From: Pinirhizobacter sp036499745 | GTDB lineage: Bacteria > Pseudomonadota > Gammaproteobacteria > Xanthomonadales > Rhodanobacteraceae | DNA: 64,000 nucleotides | Assembly: GCF_036499745.1 (NCBI RefSeq) | Contig: NZ_DASYDG010000026.1 | Coordinates: forward strand, 1 to 64,000 | Reading direction: 5' to 3' | Part shown: positions 33,920 to 41,312 of the stretch, one piece after another | How positions within the stretch are numbered: the first letter of the stretch is position 1 | How the letters are laid out: each line of letters starts with the position of its first letter | The notes under the pieces: generated by a model | What the model saw: only the letters and a program-made list of their open reading frames with translations | Databases searched by the model: none | What the model was told of the DNA's origin: nothing | Position numbers and translations under genes: made by a program

Positions 33920-34314
33920 GGGCCGCAGACACTCCACCAGGTGAGCAGCAGCTGCGTGCCGGTGGGCTCGTCCAGCGAGTCGTACCAATCTCCGTCGGCG
34001 CCGACCGTGGCTTCGATCACGAGCTCGCGCACGAGGTCGCTATGCACTGCCAGCACGTTGATGACGTCTTCCGTGAGCGCTTCGCCGGTCACGATCTGCT
34101 GGTGAAGGTCCTGGACCAGGTACTTCGCCTTCGCGCGGACGCGCAGGCCGGCGACAAAGCTGTATTCCCGCACCGTGAGCTCGCGCCCGCCCAGGGTGAA
34201 CGTCAGGTCCGGATGCAGGATCGCGGCGTCATTGGCGCCGTCGTCGGGCGGCGCCACGGCCGGTGCCGGCTTGGCCTTTTGCTTGGTGGCGGGGGGAGTG
34301 ACCTTGCGTGCCAT
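33799..34314 (-). CDS. Phage tail assembly chaperone (G-type, unshifted product)
   Basis: 171 aa with a Pro/Ala/Lys-rich N-terminal arm (~1-35), then a folded core LTFTLGGRELTVREYSFVAGLRVRAKAK and WWSVCGPFFIRQIASRIG. The ATG at 34314 has AGGA about 11 nt upstream; an upstream in-frame GTG (34332) is less likely. The frameshift site lies at codons 133-134. The main product should terminate normally at 33799, with a minor -1 product continuing to 33626. Not a scaffold, because it lies just before the tape measure. Confidence 0.82.
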   Translation of the reverse strand: MARKVTPPATKQKAKPAPAVAPPDDGANDAAILHPDLTFTLGGRELTVREYSFVAGLRVRAKAKYLVQDLHQQIVTGEALTEDVINVLAVHSDLVRELVIEATVGADGDWYDSLDEPTGTQLLLTWWSVCGPFFIRQIASRIGQAMKLKEQLVGLTSSMSSRAPATDRPTS

Positions 34315-34346
34315 GATGGGTTCCTGAATCACTGGGAGATGAAGCG

Positions 34347-34664
34347 ATGGAGCAGTTTCAGTTCGGGCCAGGCGAAGAGAAACTCGCCAAGGCGTTTGAG
34401 ATGCTCGTTACGCTGCAGCGCGGCCTTCTACTGGTACATGCCCGGGCGGACGTGGACACCATGCTCATCGGCGCTTTACTGCAATCCCATCCGAACCTGA
34501 CTGACGTGTTCGACGAATGGAAAGCCATGTCATCGCAGTACCTGCCCGGCACGCTGCTCGCACAAGCCAGCGGATCGGATTTCGCCGAGGCCGAGGCGGA
34601 GAAGGCGCGGCGATCGGGGTTTTGGACGGGCCTCCTGCAGCAGCTAATGCAGGACGATGGCTGA
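34347..34664 (+). CDS. Hypothetical protein on the opposite strand (candidate moron)
   Basis: 105 aa, soluble, acidic and helical (AKAFEMLVTLQRGLLLVHARAD; EAEAEKARRSGFWTGLLQQL). It diverges from the tail chaperone start 33 bp away and is convergent with the tail tube gene. GGGAGAT precedes the ATG by 6 nt. No family recognised. Its 3' end has GGCTG...CAGCCCTTTCGC, closely like the end of the other plus-strand insertion at 33355-33618, which suggests the two were designed or acquired as the same kind of independent unit. Confidence 0.68.
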   Translation: MEQFQFGPGEEKLAKAFEMLVTLQRGLLLVHARADVDTMLIGALLQSHPNLTDVFDEWKAMSSQYLPGTLLAQASGSDFAEAEAEKARRSGFWTGLLQQLMQDDG

Positions 34665-34695
34665 GGGCATCGAGCACAGCCCTTTCGCCGGCGGA

Positions 34696-34728
34696 GGCAT
34701 CGAAGACTTCAGCGAAGTCCTCGATGCC
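34696..34728. promoter_or_regulatory. Strong 15-bp hairpin downstream of the tail tube gene
   Basis: GGCATCGAAGACTTC (34696-34710) pairs with GAAGTCCTCGATGCC (34714-34728) with one mismatch and a 3-nt loop AGC. It lies in the 92-bp gap between the tail tube stop (34757) and the plus-strand gene end (34664). No U-run on either strand, so it may protect or process the tail tube mRNA rather than terminate. Confidence 0.55.
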
Positions 34729-34756
34729 CAAGACCTTGACATGAGTGCCGCCCACG

Positions 34757-35512
34757 TCAGGCTTCCGGATCGATCAACTTCAGACGCGCATAGCCGCCGT
34801 ACTGGCTGTTGGCCAGGCGCACCGGATCGACACGAGCGGAGCCGTTGAGCTCCATTTCGCCGAACGTGGAATTGATCAGCGCGAGTGCCGAGGCCGGATC
34901 GAACGTGATGCGGTAGACCTCACCCATGCACAGGCCCGTGGCACCGTCGACAGTGTTCTCGCCGTCGAACAAGACGTACATGTCCGGGCTGTTGTTGCTG
35001 AAGACGGTGATCAGCGAGTGGGCGGCGTACGAGTAGGCGGCGCTGGCAGCCGTCGCCTGGGTCGTCAGTACCGTGAGGACGCCGGTGTTGGCATTGAGCG
35101 TGTAGTCGGTGTCTTCGACGAGCGTGGCGGCGCCGACCGTGATTTCGAGGTCCGAGACCTTGGCGAAATCCAGCGCGACCATGTCGCCGATCGTCAGGAT
35201 GCCAAGCGGCTCGGCCGTGGCTGACCCGGCAGCGATCTGCACCGTCGTGCCGGCGACAGCCTGCGCGGCGTTGGTGTCGTTGAGCTGGCCAAGGGTCAGC
35301 TTCACGGTCATGGACTTTTTCGTCTGCAGCACCGCGGCCAAGCCGCGGCTGCCGCTGTAGTTCTCGTTCTTCTCGTCCTTGTCGACGCTGAAACCCCACT
35401 CCAGGGTGCTCGCGTCATAGACCCACTTTGCCGGCTGGCGGGAGCCGTCCGTGTTGCGGATGCCCAGGGCAACTTTGCCCTGCATCGAAAAGTACTCGGT
35501 GTTCTTGGACAT
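34757..35512 (-). CDS. Phage major tail tube protein
   Basis: 251 aa, beta-rich. It begins MSKNTEYFSMQGKVALGIRN and has the tail-tube-like sections DASTLEWGFSVDKDEKNENY, KKSMTVKLTLGQLNDTNAAQA, ATLVEDTDYTLNANTGVLTV and a C-terminal YRITFDPASALALINSTFGE. Its place after the tail terminator and before the chaperone, with a strong hairpin following, fits the abundant tube subunit. Without a sheath gene the tail should be flexible and non-contractile. Confidence 0.82.
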   Translation of the reverse strand: MSKNTEYFSMQGKVALGIRNTDGSRQPAKWVYDASTLEWGFSVDKDEKNENYSGSRGLAAVLQTKKSMTVKLTLGQLNDTNAAQAVAGTTVQIAAGSATAEPLGILTIGDMVALDFAKVSDLEITVGAATLVEDTDYTLNANTGVLTVLTTQATAASAAYSYAAHSLITVFSNNSPDMYVLFDGENTVDGATGLCMGEVYRITFDPASALALINSTFGEMELNGSARVDPVRLANSQYGGYARLKLIDPEA

Positions 35513-35516
35513 GGGA

Positions 35517-35711
35517 TCAGGCCTCGCCGCCGGCGGCGCCGGCCTTCGTGGGGGCAATGAGGCCCCGTTTCGGATTGGCCAGCCACTTGGCATCGGCCTC
35601 GGTCACGCTGATCGTGTCGCCCTTGGCGCACGGCTTGCCAGCGTGGGAATGGCCATCCTTCAGCAGCTTGACCTTCACTTTCTTCTCGTTCGCGTTGTCG
35701 GCGGGGTTCAT
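35517..35711 (-). CDS. Small DUF7210-like phage protein
   Basis: 64 aa, with KVKVKLLKDGHSHAGKPCAKGD followed by TISVTEADAKWLAN, the GKpya.GDtI.v.e..A.wL pattern of the DUF7210 group. Probably an SH3-like fold. It lies 4 bp before the tail tube start and is co-translated. Possible head-tail joining or tail assembly role by position. Confidence 0.7.
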   Translation of the reverse strand: MNPADNANEKKVKVKLLKDGHSHAGKPCAKGDTISVTEADAKWLANPKRGLIAPTKAGAAGGEA

Positions 35712-35727
35712 GGATCGCTCCGTGGTG

Positions 35728-36189
35728 TCAGGCGGTGATGAGTTGGCGGGTACGCAGCGCCAGGCGCGCACCGTGGCAAAGGACGCCGGCGAACATCACC
35801 GCGCCGGTGTCGAGCAGCTGCAAGCCCGCGGGCTCGCCCTCGGGCGTGGCGGCCTTCAACAGGCCGCCCAGCGTGGGATCGGTTCGGAACGCGGTGCGGA
35901 GCTGCTCGATCAGGTCATCGAAGACCAGCTCGCTCCCATCCGCGTCGTTGAGCGCCATGACGCCCTGGAGGCGCCAGGTGGTCTCGACAATCCTGGCGCG
36001 GCTGTTGGCGCTGGTCTCAGAGAGGGCCAGGCGCCGGATAAACCAGCCGCGGAGGACGCCGGAGCCCGGCACGACGTATAGCGCCTTGAGCTTGTCCATC
36101 GCGGTGGCGTAACGCTCGTAGGCATGCACGACGCCCACCTCGGGCACCGAGCTGATCTTTGCGACGATGGCATCGCGGAGGGCGCTCAT
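35728..36189 (-). CDS. Probable phage tail terminator protein
   Basis: 153 aa; its ATG overlaps the stop of the gp10-like gene (ATGA). Features such as RDAIVAKISSVPEVGVVHAYERY and a C-terminal half with TDPTLGGLLKAATPEG fit small alpha/beta proteins that cap the tail tube in siphophages. The call rests mainly on position between the gp10-like connector and the tail tube. Confidence 0.65.
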   Translation of the reverse strand: MSALRDAIVAKISSVPEVGVVHAYERYATAMDKLKALYVVPGSGVLRGWFIRRLALSETSANSRARIVETTWRLQGVMALNDADGSELVFDDLIEQLRTAFRTDPTLGGLLKAATPEGEPAGLQLLDTGAVMFAGVLCHGARLALRTRQLITA

Positions 36190-36698
36190 GCGGCACCTCC
36201 CACGAGCCGTGCCTGGATACGCGCTAGGCCCTCGTCCAGCTTCGCCTGGATCGTCGGGATAAGACGCTGATAGGTCTGCTGCCATACCGGCTGCGCGCGC
36301 GTACCGCGCTTGGCGATCGTTCGGCTGATCGCGAACGCCACACCCATCGCCTCTTCGCCACGGATGCCCAGCTTGGCCTCGACCCAATCCTTGAGGGGCT
36401 GGATCGGTGGTGCATGTGGCTTGGTGCCGACCTCGACGTATTCGGCATACGGCTGGGAGGTGGCCACCATGCCGGTGACGCCGTCGGTGAGCAGCTGCTC
36501 CTGGTGGAATACGGCGCCAGTCAGGCCTGCGCCATGCAAGCCGCCTGCACCGCGCGGCATCACCTGCATCAGTTCGCCCTGGATGAGCAGATCGATCTCG
36601 GTAGCCGCGCGGAACATCTCCTGACCCGCGATCTCGGGCGACTGGTTCCACAGGTCGACGAGCGCCGTCAGCTGGCTGGTATCGATGGTGATATCCAT
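36186..36698 (-). CDS. HK97 gp10-like head-tail connector protein
   Basis: 170 aa. It has the HK97 gp10 look: ELMQVMPRGAGGLHGAGLTGA, then YAEYVEVGTKPHAPPIQPL, then KRGTRAQPVWQQTYQ. Proteins of this family link the connector ring to the tail tube. Its start shares a base with the stop of the upstream gene (TGATG). Confidence 0.85.
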   Translation of the reverse strand: MDITIDTSQLTALVDLWNQSPEIAGQEMFRAATEIDLLIQGELMQVMPRGAGGLHGAGLTGAVFHQEQLLTDGVTGMVATSQPYAEYVEVGTKPHAPPIQPLKDWVEAKLGIRGEEAMGVAFAISRTIAKRGTRAQPVWQQTYQRLIPTIQAKLDEGLARIQARLVGGAA

Positions 36699-37381
36699 CA
36701 GCGTGGCCAGCTGCGGGTGGGATGGAACAGGCGGTGGCCACCGAGGGCATTACGCCGTTCAAGCGCGACCGTTGCGCTGGCGGCCTTGTTCCGATCGCTG
36801 GGCGCGTCGCCAACGACCTCGGTGAAATCGGCTTCCAGGTCCTTGGCGCGCTGCCGGAACCGCTGCGCCTTGTCCTTGTAGTTCACGGCGTCCGCCGAGA
36901 TCGTGCTCTCCAGCTCGCTGGAGTAGTAGCTGGCCAGCTGCCCGCAAAGGTTGCTGGCGGCAAGGCTGGCCACGGCCTGGCGATGCGCCGGCGGAACGGT
37001 GTCGTCCGCGCCGTCGACCAGGTGCACCGCGGTATAGGTGATGCGCAGGACGTCACCCGTCAAGGTGATCGCGGGAAGGTCAAGGAAGCGCTGCGTCGGC
37101 GCGGCGTACACGCGCACGTCGGCAAGCTCCAGCTCGACCGGGGGAATCTCGCCTACGGGAAATTCGACGGCCGTCACGATGGACTCCATCGTGAAGCCGG
37201 CGGGTAGCTCGATGCGCTGGCCGCCGGTCGACGTGAGATCCACCACAACGTTGCGCGGCAAGACAGCCGAATACCGGGCAAACGCGGCGTCGATCGCGGC
37301 GTCGCGCTGCGCATCCGTGATCACGGCGTCGCGATCGCGAACCAGGTCAGCGACCAGCGTCTGGTAGTCGGCAAGCGTCAT
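36698..37381 (-). CDS. Phage head completion/connector protein
   Basis: 227 aa, starting MTLADYQTLVADLVRDRD. The N-terminal helical part and the ITYTAVHLVDGADDTVPPAH segment with AVASLAASNLCGQLASYYS are typical of head-completion proteins that follow the capsid gene. The upstream ATG at 37408 is an alternative start; neither has a clear ribosome site. It lies just after the capsid gene. Confidence 0.7.
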   Translation of the reverse strand: MTLADYQTLVADLVRDRDAVITDAQRDAAIDAAFARYSAVLPRNVVVDLTSTGGQRIELPAGFTMESIVTAVEFPVGEIPPVELELADVRVYAAPTQRFLDLPAITLTGDVLRITYTAVHLVDGADDTVPPAHRQAVASLAASNLCGQLASYYSSELESTISADAVNYKDKAQRFRQRAKDLEADFTEVVGDAPSDRNKAASATVALERRNALGGHRLFHPTRSWPR

Positions 37382-37442
37382 GGGCGGGATTCGAAAGAAG
37401 GGGGCCATCCTTGGCCGGGTTGCACGCTCGGGGCGCGGCAGG

Positions 37443-40037
37443 TTAGGCGACGATCGAGCCGTCGAAGCCGCGGTAGTCGCGGACGGCACCGCTGTAGATG
37501 TGCCGAATCTTGTACTTGATCTGGTCGTTGCTGAAGAGCGAACCCTGCGTCGGCAGATCCTGGACGAAGAGCTCCGGATCCTCGTTGCCGCCGTAGAAGC
37601 CCATCTCGATCAGCGGCACCACGCTGTTGTCAGCCGCGGCATACCAGTTGTTCGCATCGGTCCAGTGATCGACCACGTGGATGGTCGGCACGCGGCTTTG
37701 CACGAACGTCTGGTCGTTGTTGGTCCCGCGCTGGAAGAGATTGAAGGCGGTCTCTTCGAGGTCGGACGGGATGACCAGGTGGCGCAGCGTGATGCCCAGG
37801 CGCTTGTTGCTCGACAGCTCACCCTGGCGCTTCATGCGCAAGCGAGCGGCGGCGAACGCGGTCGCGTCCAGAGCGGCGGTGCCCAGGTTGTTATGGCCGG
37901 CCACGAAGAGCGCCAGCGTGTCGTAGATCACCGCGTTCGAGTTCAGGAACTCGTAGACGAACTCGTACAACGTGCGACCCGCCGCGGTGGCCAGGGACTT
38001 GGGCAGGCGGCGGATCAGGCCGACGTCATCGTTGGCAATCGTCTCCAGCGAGATCGTCTCGATGCCACCGCGCTTGGTGACGGCGTAGGTCGCCTTCTCA
38101 TCGCCCGGCGAGGCGAGCGCATTGTAGGCGCCGTTCTCGGCCACCCCCGGAAGGTTGCCGTAGCCGCCAAGGCGCGTGCGCTCCTGGGTACGGAAGTCGC
38201 TGACCGGCACGATGTCGCACAACCAGCGCCAGTCCTGGTAGGCCTCCAGCGCTCCGTATTCACGGATCATCGCCCGGGTGATGGAATCGCCCAGGATGTT
38301 GCTGAAGGTCGCCGAGCTGATCGCTTCGCGATACGTATCGCCGGCGGCTTCGCGCAGGCGGGACTGGTCGACGTCGTGCCAGAGGCCCGTAACGAACTGG
38401 TCGCCGGTGATGTCCTTGTAGCACTCGCGGAACGACATCGAGCGCTTGGTCGTGTCGAAGAAATCGTCGAGCATCTTGTTGACTTTCTCGGCGCGCCCTT
38501 CGCCCATCTCGATGCTGACGCCCAGGCCACGCACCTGCGCGCCCTCGGCGAAACGGCCGAGGTAGGTCCGCTCGGCATCAACCGCGGTGCGGACGTCATC
38601 TTCCGTGAAGCTTGCGGCTTCGGCGAAGCGCGCCGTCAGGCGCTCCTGGGCGACGGTCGGCAGTCGACTTTCGGAGATGATCACGCGCGCCGAGGCGCGG
38701 GCCTCGATCATGCGCATACGCGCTTCGAACTGGTCCTCGGTGATACCGGTACCGGAGGCATCGATCACCGCCTCGCGGTAGGCAGTCAACACATCGTCAT
38801 CGCTGGCATTGGCCAGGGCGTCAGCCCGCTTCGCATCGCGGGCACGGATCTTAGAAATCATCTGCTCGCGCAGCATGGTGTCGCTCTCCTGGTGGGCTTC
38901 GGCGAACCGAATGAATTGCCCGCCGGCGCCGGGCTCGATAATCAGATCCACGCTATCGACCTTCGTGAGGTTGATGGCTTCGCGGAACTTGCCGGTTTTC
39001 TTGCTCTTGCCGCTGGCGTCAATCGACAGGCCAAACAGATCGGTCATGTCACGTGCCACCGCCTCGCGAAGCTTGGCGGCGATGTCGCTGCTCTCCAGCA
39101 CATCGAGCGTGGCCTGGATCTCGCCCACGCCTGCCTCGATGAACTTGGGATCGCTGAGCTTGCCCACCAGCTGGCGGAAATCCTTGCCGCCACCCTTGAT
39201 GTGCTCGGCGTCGCTCTTGACGAACACGCGCACGCCATCGAACAGTGGCGCGGCTTCGCGCAGCACGTCGCGCGGGTAGGTCACGTTGTTGAGTGACGTA
39301 CCGGCCCGGATAACCCGGACCAGGTAACGGGTGGGTTTGTCGCCGGCGCCGGCATCGATCGCCTCGATGAACACGTCGCCGTGCAGGGCGGTGGCCTTGT
39401 TGGTCTTGTTGCCACCGCCCGCCGCACCCACTGCCGTCGGGTTGTTAGGTGCGCCCTCACGCAGCGGCTTCGCGCTGGAGGCAGGCACATGCTGGGAGAC
39501 CACTTCGTTGGGGGTGCCCACGGTGACCTGGTTGTTATCGTCGATCGTGTACGGATAGGAGTACTGGCGACCATCACCGTTGCCGACCACCACGCTGTCG
39601 GGGTAGACGGCGATGAAATCCCAGATATTCGGGTCGACCTGGCGGACCGCCGCGTACACCAGTCGGCGGCGTGCATCGGCGTCGGTGGCCGCGGCCTCGC
39701 GCACGGTCGTGTCGGTCACGGCCGTGGTGGTGATGACCACCTCAACCGCGGCACCGAGCGTGACATTGTTGGCGTCGTCGATGGCATAGGTGAACTCGTA
39801 GTTCTTGCCATCGCGTTCGACGACCACGCGATCGGGATAGATCGCCTCGACGCAGACCCAGTCGTTCTCGGACAGGCCGTAGTTCTTGCGCAGCGACGCC
39901 TGCAGGAGGTCGCGGATCTGGCCGAACTCCGTGGCTGCCGCTTCACGCAGTGCAGCTTGGCCGATGATGCCGCGTGCCGGCACGAGGCCCGCGGCAAGCA
40001 GCGTCGCGATGCTGGTGGAAAGCCGCGAGCGCTTCAC
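37443..40037 (-). CDS. Fused prohead protease / major capsid protein with duplicated N-terminal domain
   Basis: 864 aa in one frame. Residues ~32-102 and ~114-181 are a tandem repeat: both have REAAAT-, then (V)YPDxVVV-DG, then Y(A/T)IDD.N.VT(L/V)G. Residues ~205-345 match the prohead protease type: TYPRDVLREAAPLFDGVRVFV, DAEH with H279, and LFGLSIDASG with S338, the likely His/Ser pair. Residues ~560-864 are an HK97-fold capsid subunit (EYGALEAYQDWRWLCDIVP, RHLVIPSDLEETAFNLF). Usually protease and capsid are separate genes, so self-cleavage is expected to free the capsid protein. ATGA overlap with the repeat-protein gene upstream. Confidence 0.85.
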   Translation of the reverse strand: MKRSRLSTSIATLLAAGLVPARGIIGQAALREAAATEFGQIRDLLQASLRKNYGLSENDWVCVEAIYPDRVVVERDGKNYEFTYAIDDANNVTLGAAVEVVITTTAVTDTTVREAAATDADARRRLVYAAVRQVDPNIWDFIAVYPDSVVVGNGDGRQYSYPYTIDDNNQVTVGTPNEVVSQHVPASSAKPLREGAPNNPTAVGAAGGGNKTNKATALHGDVFIEAIDAGAGDKPTRYLVRVIRAGTSLNNVTYPRDVLREAAPLFDGVRVFVKSDAEHIKGGGKDFRQLVGKLSDPKFIEAGVGEIQATLDVLESSDIAAKLREAVARDMTDLFGLSIDASGKSKKTGKFREAINLTKVDSVDLIIEPGAGGQFIRFAEAHQESDTMLREQMISKIRARDAKRADALANASDDDVLTAYREAVIDASGTGITEDQFEARMRMIEARASARVIISESRLPTVAQERLTARFAEAASFTEDDVRTAVDAERTYLGRFAEGAQVRGLGVSIEMGEGRAEKVNKMLDDFFDTTKRSMSFRECYKDITGDQFVTGLWHDVDQSRLREAAGDTYREAISSATFSNILGDSITRAMIREYGALEAYQDWRWLCDIVPVSDFRTQERTRLGGYGNLPGVAENGAYNALASPGDEKATYAVTKRGGIETISLETIANDDVGLIRRLPKSLATAAGRTLYEFVYEFLNSNAVIYDTLALFVAGHNNLGTAALDATAFAAARLRMKRQGELSSNKRLGITLRHLVIPSDLEETAFNLFQRGTNNDQTFVQSRVPTIHVVDHWTDANNWYAAADNSVVPLIEMGFYGGNEDPELFVQDLPTQGSLFSNDQIKYKIRHIYSGAVRDYRGFDGSIVA

Positions 40038-40357
40038 TTGGCTTCCTTCCAGACGCGGACGCCGTCAGTCAGGACGCGCACGGTCGCGCCGTCGCGCTTG
40101 GCTTCGGACAGCACCTGGATCTTCTTCGGAGAAGCCTTGTCGGCAGCAGCCTGGTCGGCAGCGGCCTGGTCAGCAGCAGCCTGGTCGGCAGCAGCCTGGT
40201 CGGCAGCGGCCTGGTCGGCGGCAGCCTGGTTGGCGGCAGCCTGGTCGGCGGCAGCCTGGTCGGCAGCGGCCTGGTCGGCAGCGGCCTGGTCAGCGGGAGC
40301 CGACTTGGTGGCAGCTTTGGGGGCGGTGGAATTCGGCTTCTTCGGCTTCGGGGGCAC
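40034..40357 (-). CDS. Low-complexity ADQAA-repeat protein (capsid-module linker/scaffold candidate)
   Basis: 107 aa: a Lys/Pro-rich start (MPPKPKKPNSTAPKAATK), ten pentapeptides ADQAA (one is ANQAA) at residues 22-71, then a folded C-terminus KKIQVLSEAKRDGATVRVL. The gene lies immediately before the protease-capsid gene and is coupled to it. An alanine/aspartate/glutamine helix of this kind could be a scaffold or decoration arm. The promoter-like 32-bp element lies 60 bp upstream. Repeat number probably varies between phages. Confidence 0.72.
   Translation of the reverse strand: MPPKPKKPNSTAPKAATKSAPADQAAADQAAADQAAADQAAANQAAADQAAADQAAADQAAADQAAADQAAADKASPKKIQVLSEAKRDGATVRVLTDGVRVWKEAK
40145..40294 (-). 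repeat. Ten 15-bp tandem coding repeats
   Basis: Ten in-frame copies of the five codons for Ala-Asp-Gln-Ala-Ala, differing by single bases (one Asp is Asn). No spacers. Confidence 0.9.
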
Positions 40358-40416
40358 AGTCGTCTCCTGCTCGCATTAGCGCAGCGTGGAGACAATGTCG
40401 TGGATCGGTGCGCGGC

Positions 40417-40448
40417 GGTCTTTTAGCGCGTGCTAGTAACGACTAGCG
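40417..40448 (-). promoter_or_regulatory. 32-bp late-promoter-like element, copy 1 (capsid module)
   Basis: Plus-strand GGTCTTTTAGCGC, G, then TGCTAGTAACG, then ACTAGCG, 29/32 identical to 47461-47492. It contains a GCTAGT-AACG-ACTAGC dyad. It lies at the 3' end of the MuF gene and upstream of the ADQAA/protease-capsid genes, corresponding to Mu PI. Activation by the Mor/C-type protein is inferred. Confidence 0.6.
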
Positions 40449-41309
40449 AGGGAGGACGACCTTGCGCACGCCCCCGTTGGGACCGATGCGGATGGTGCTT
40501 GCGCCGAAGCTGGAACCGTCGACCACCGGGATGGAGAAGCACCCGCAATTGATCGTGTTCTCGGCGCTGCCATCGGGGTCGCGGGGAAACATCAGGTTCT
40601 CACCGCCGACCACATAGGCCTCATCGTAACGCCGAATCTGGTTATGTGCATGCACGTGGGCTGCACGCGGGTGCAGCTTGCCGCTTTTCAGCCAGCGCTT
40701 GTGCACGTTCGGCACGACATGGCCGGCCTGCTGCAGTGACTCGTTCTGCGAGATCGAGTGCGCACGGCCGATCTCGGTGTAGGCGACGGTCATGGCACGT
40801 GCCCGGGGCGCGCCACCGAGGATCCGTTGCACCAGGGTGATCGTGTCCGACAGCGGCGAGCTACCGATGATGTTCTGCACCAGGGCGCCGTTGAGCTGGT
40901 TGAGCGCGCGAAGGCTGATATCGCCGATGCGATTGGTCAGGAACCGCTGGGTGGCCATCAACGCGCCGGCGTCGATCTGCGGACCGAGGATGCTGACGCC
41001 CGCGGCGTCGAAGGGCGCCACGATCGACCGGATGCCGGCATCCCATGCTTGCTGCGCGCCGGCGGTCGTCGAGCTCGCGGCCGCCTGGCGGAAGTCCTCC
41101 AGGGCCTGCTCTACCTCGTCGCGCATCTGGCGTAGCCGAAGCTGCGCCGACACGCTCGTGCTGCTCTGCAGGGCATCGAGGATCGCGCGCTCGGCGATCT
41201 CCAGCTGCTTGACCAGCTCGGCGAGCGTGTCTTTCTGGATCCGCGGCAGCAAGGCGCTTTCGAGCTCCGCGGCCTCGGCAAAGCGTCGCGCGCTTTCCTC
41301 CGGATCCAT
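40443..41309 (-). CDS. Phage head morphogenesis protein, Mu gpF-like
   Basis: 288 aa. Long N-terminal helical part, then the MuF-family C-terminal domain: RAMTVAYTEIGRAHSISQNE, KRWLKSGKLHPRAAHVHAHN, and an ending NTINCGC after PRDPDG. MuF proteins are minor head proteins packaged with DNA and sometimes carry toxins; no toxin domain is fused here. Its ATG follows the portal stop by 3 bp. Confidence 0.88.
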   Translation of the reverse strand: MDPEESARRFAEAAELESALLPRIQKDTLAELVKQLEIAERAILDALQSSTSVSAQLRLRQMRDEVEQALEDFRQAAASSTTAGAQQAWDAGIRSIVAPFDAAGVSILGPQIDAGALMATQRFLTNRIGDISLRALNQLNGALVQNIIGSSPLSDTITLVQRILGGAPRARAMTVAYTEIGRAHSISQNESLQQAGHVVPNVHKRWLKSGKLHPRAAHVHAHNQIRRYDEAYVVGGENLMFPRDPDGSAENTINCGCFSIPVVDGSSFGASTIRIGPNGGVRKVVLPR

Positions 41310-41312
41310 GCG

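Noticed and set aside
34465..34755. Minus-strand 96-codon frame between tail tube and chaperone genes
   Set aside because: It overlaps the better supported plus-strand gene at 34347-34664 and includes the hairpin; no ribosome site or family resemblance.
37380..39296. Long plus-strand open frame (638 codons) across the capsid gene
   Set aside because: It is the antisense frame of the protease-capsid gene, has His/Arg/Gly-rich shadow composition, and no ribosome site; the minus frame has clear domains.
40139..40300. CRISPR-like periodicity
   Set aside because: The 15-bp units have no spacers, are in frame and encode Ala-Asp-Gln-Ala-Ala.
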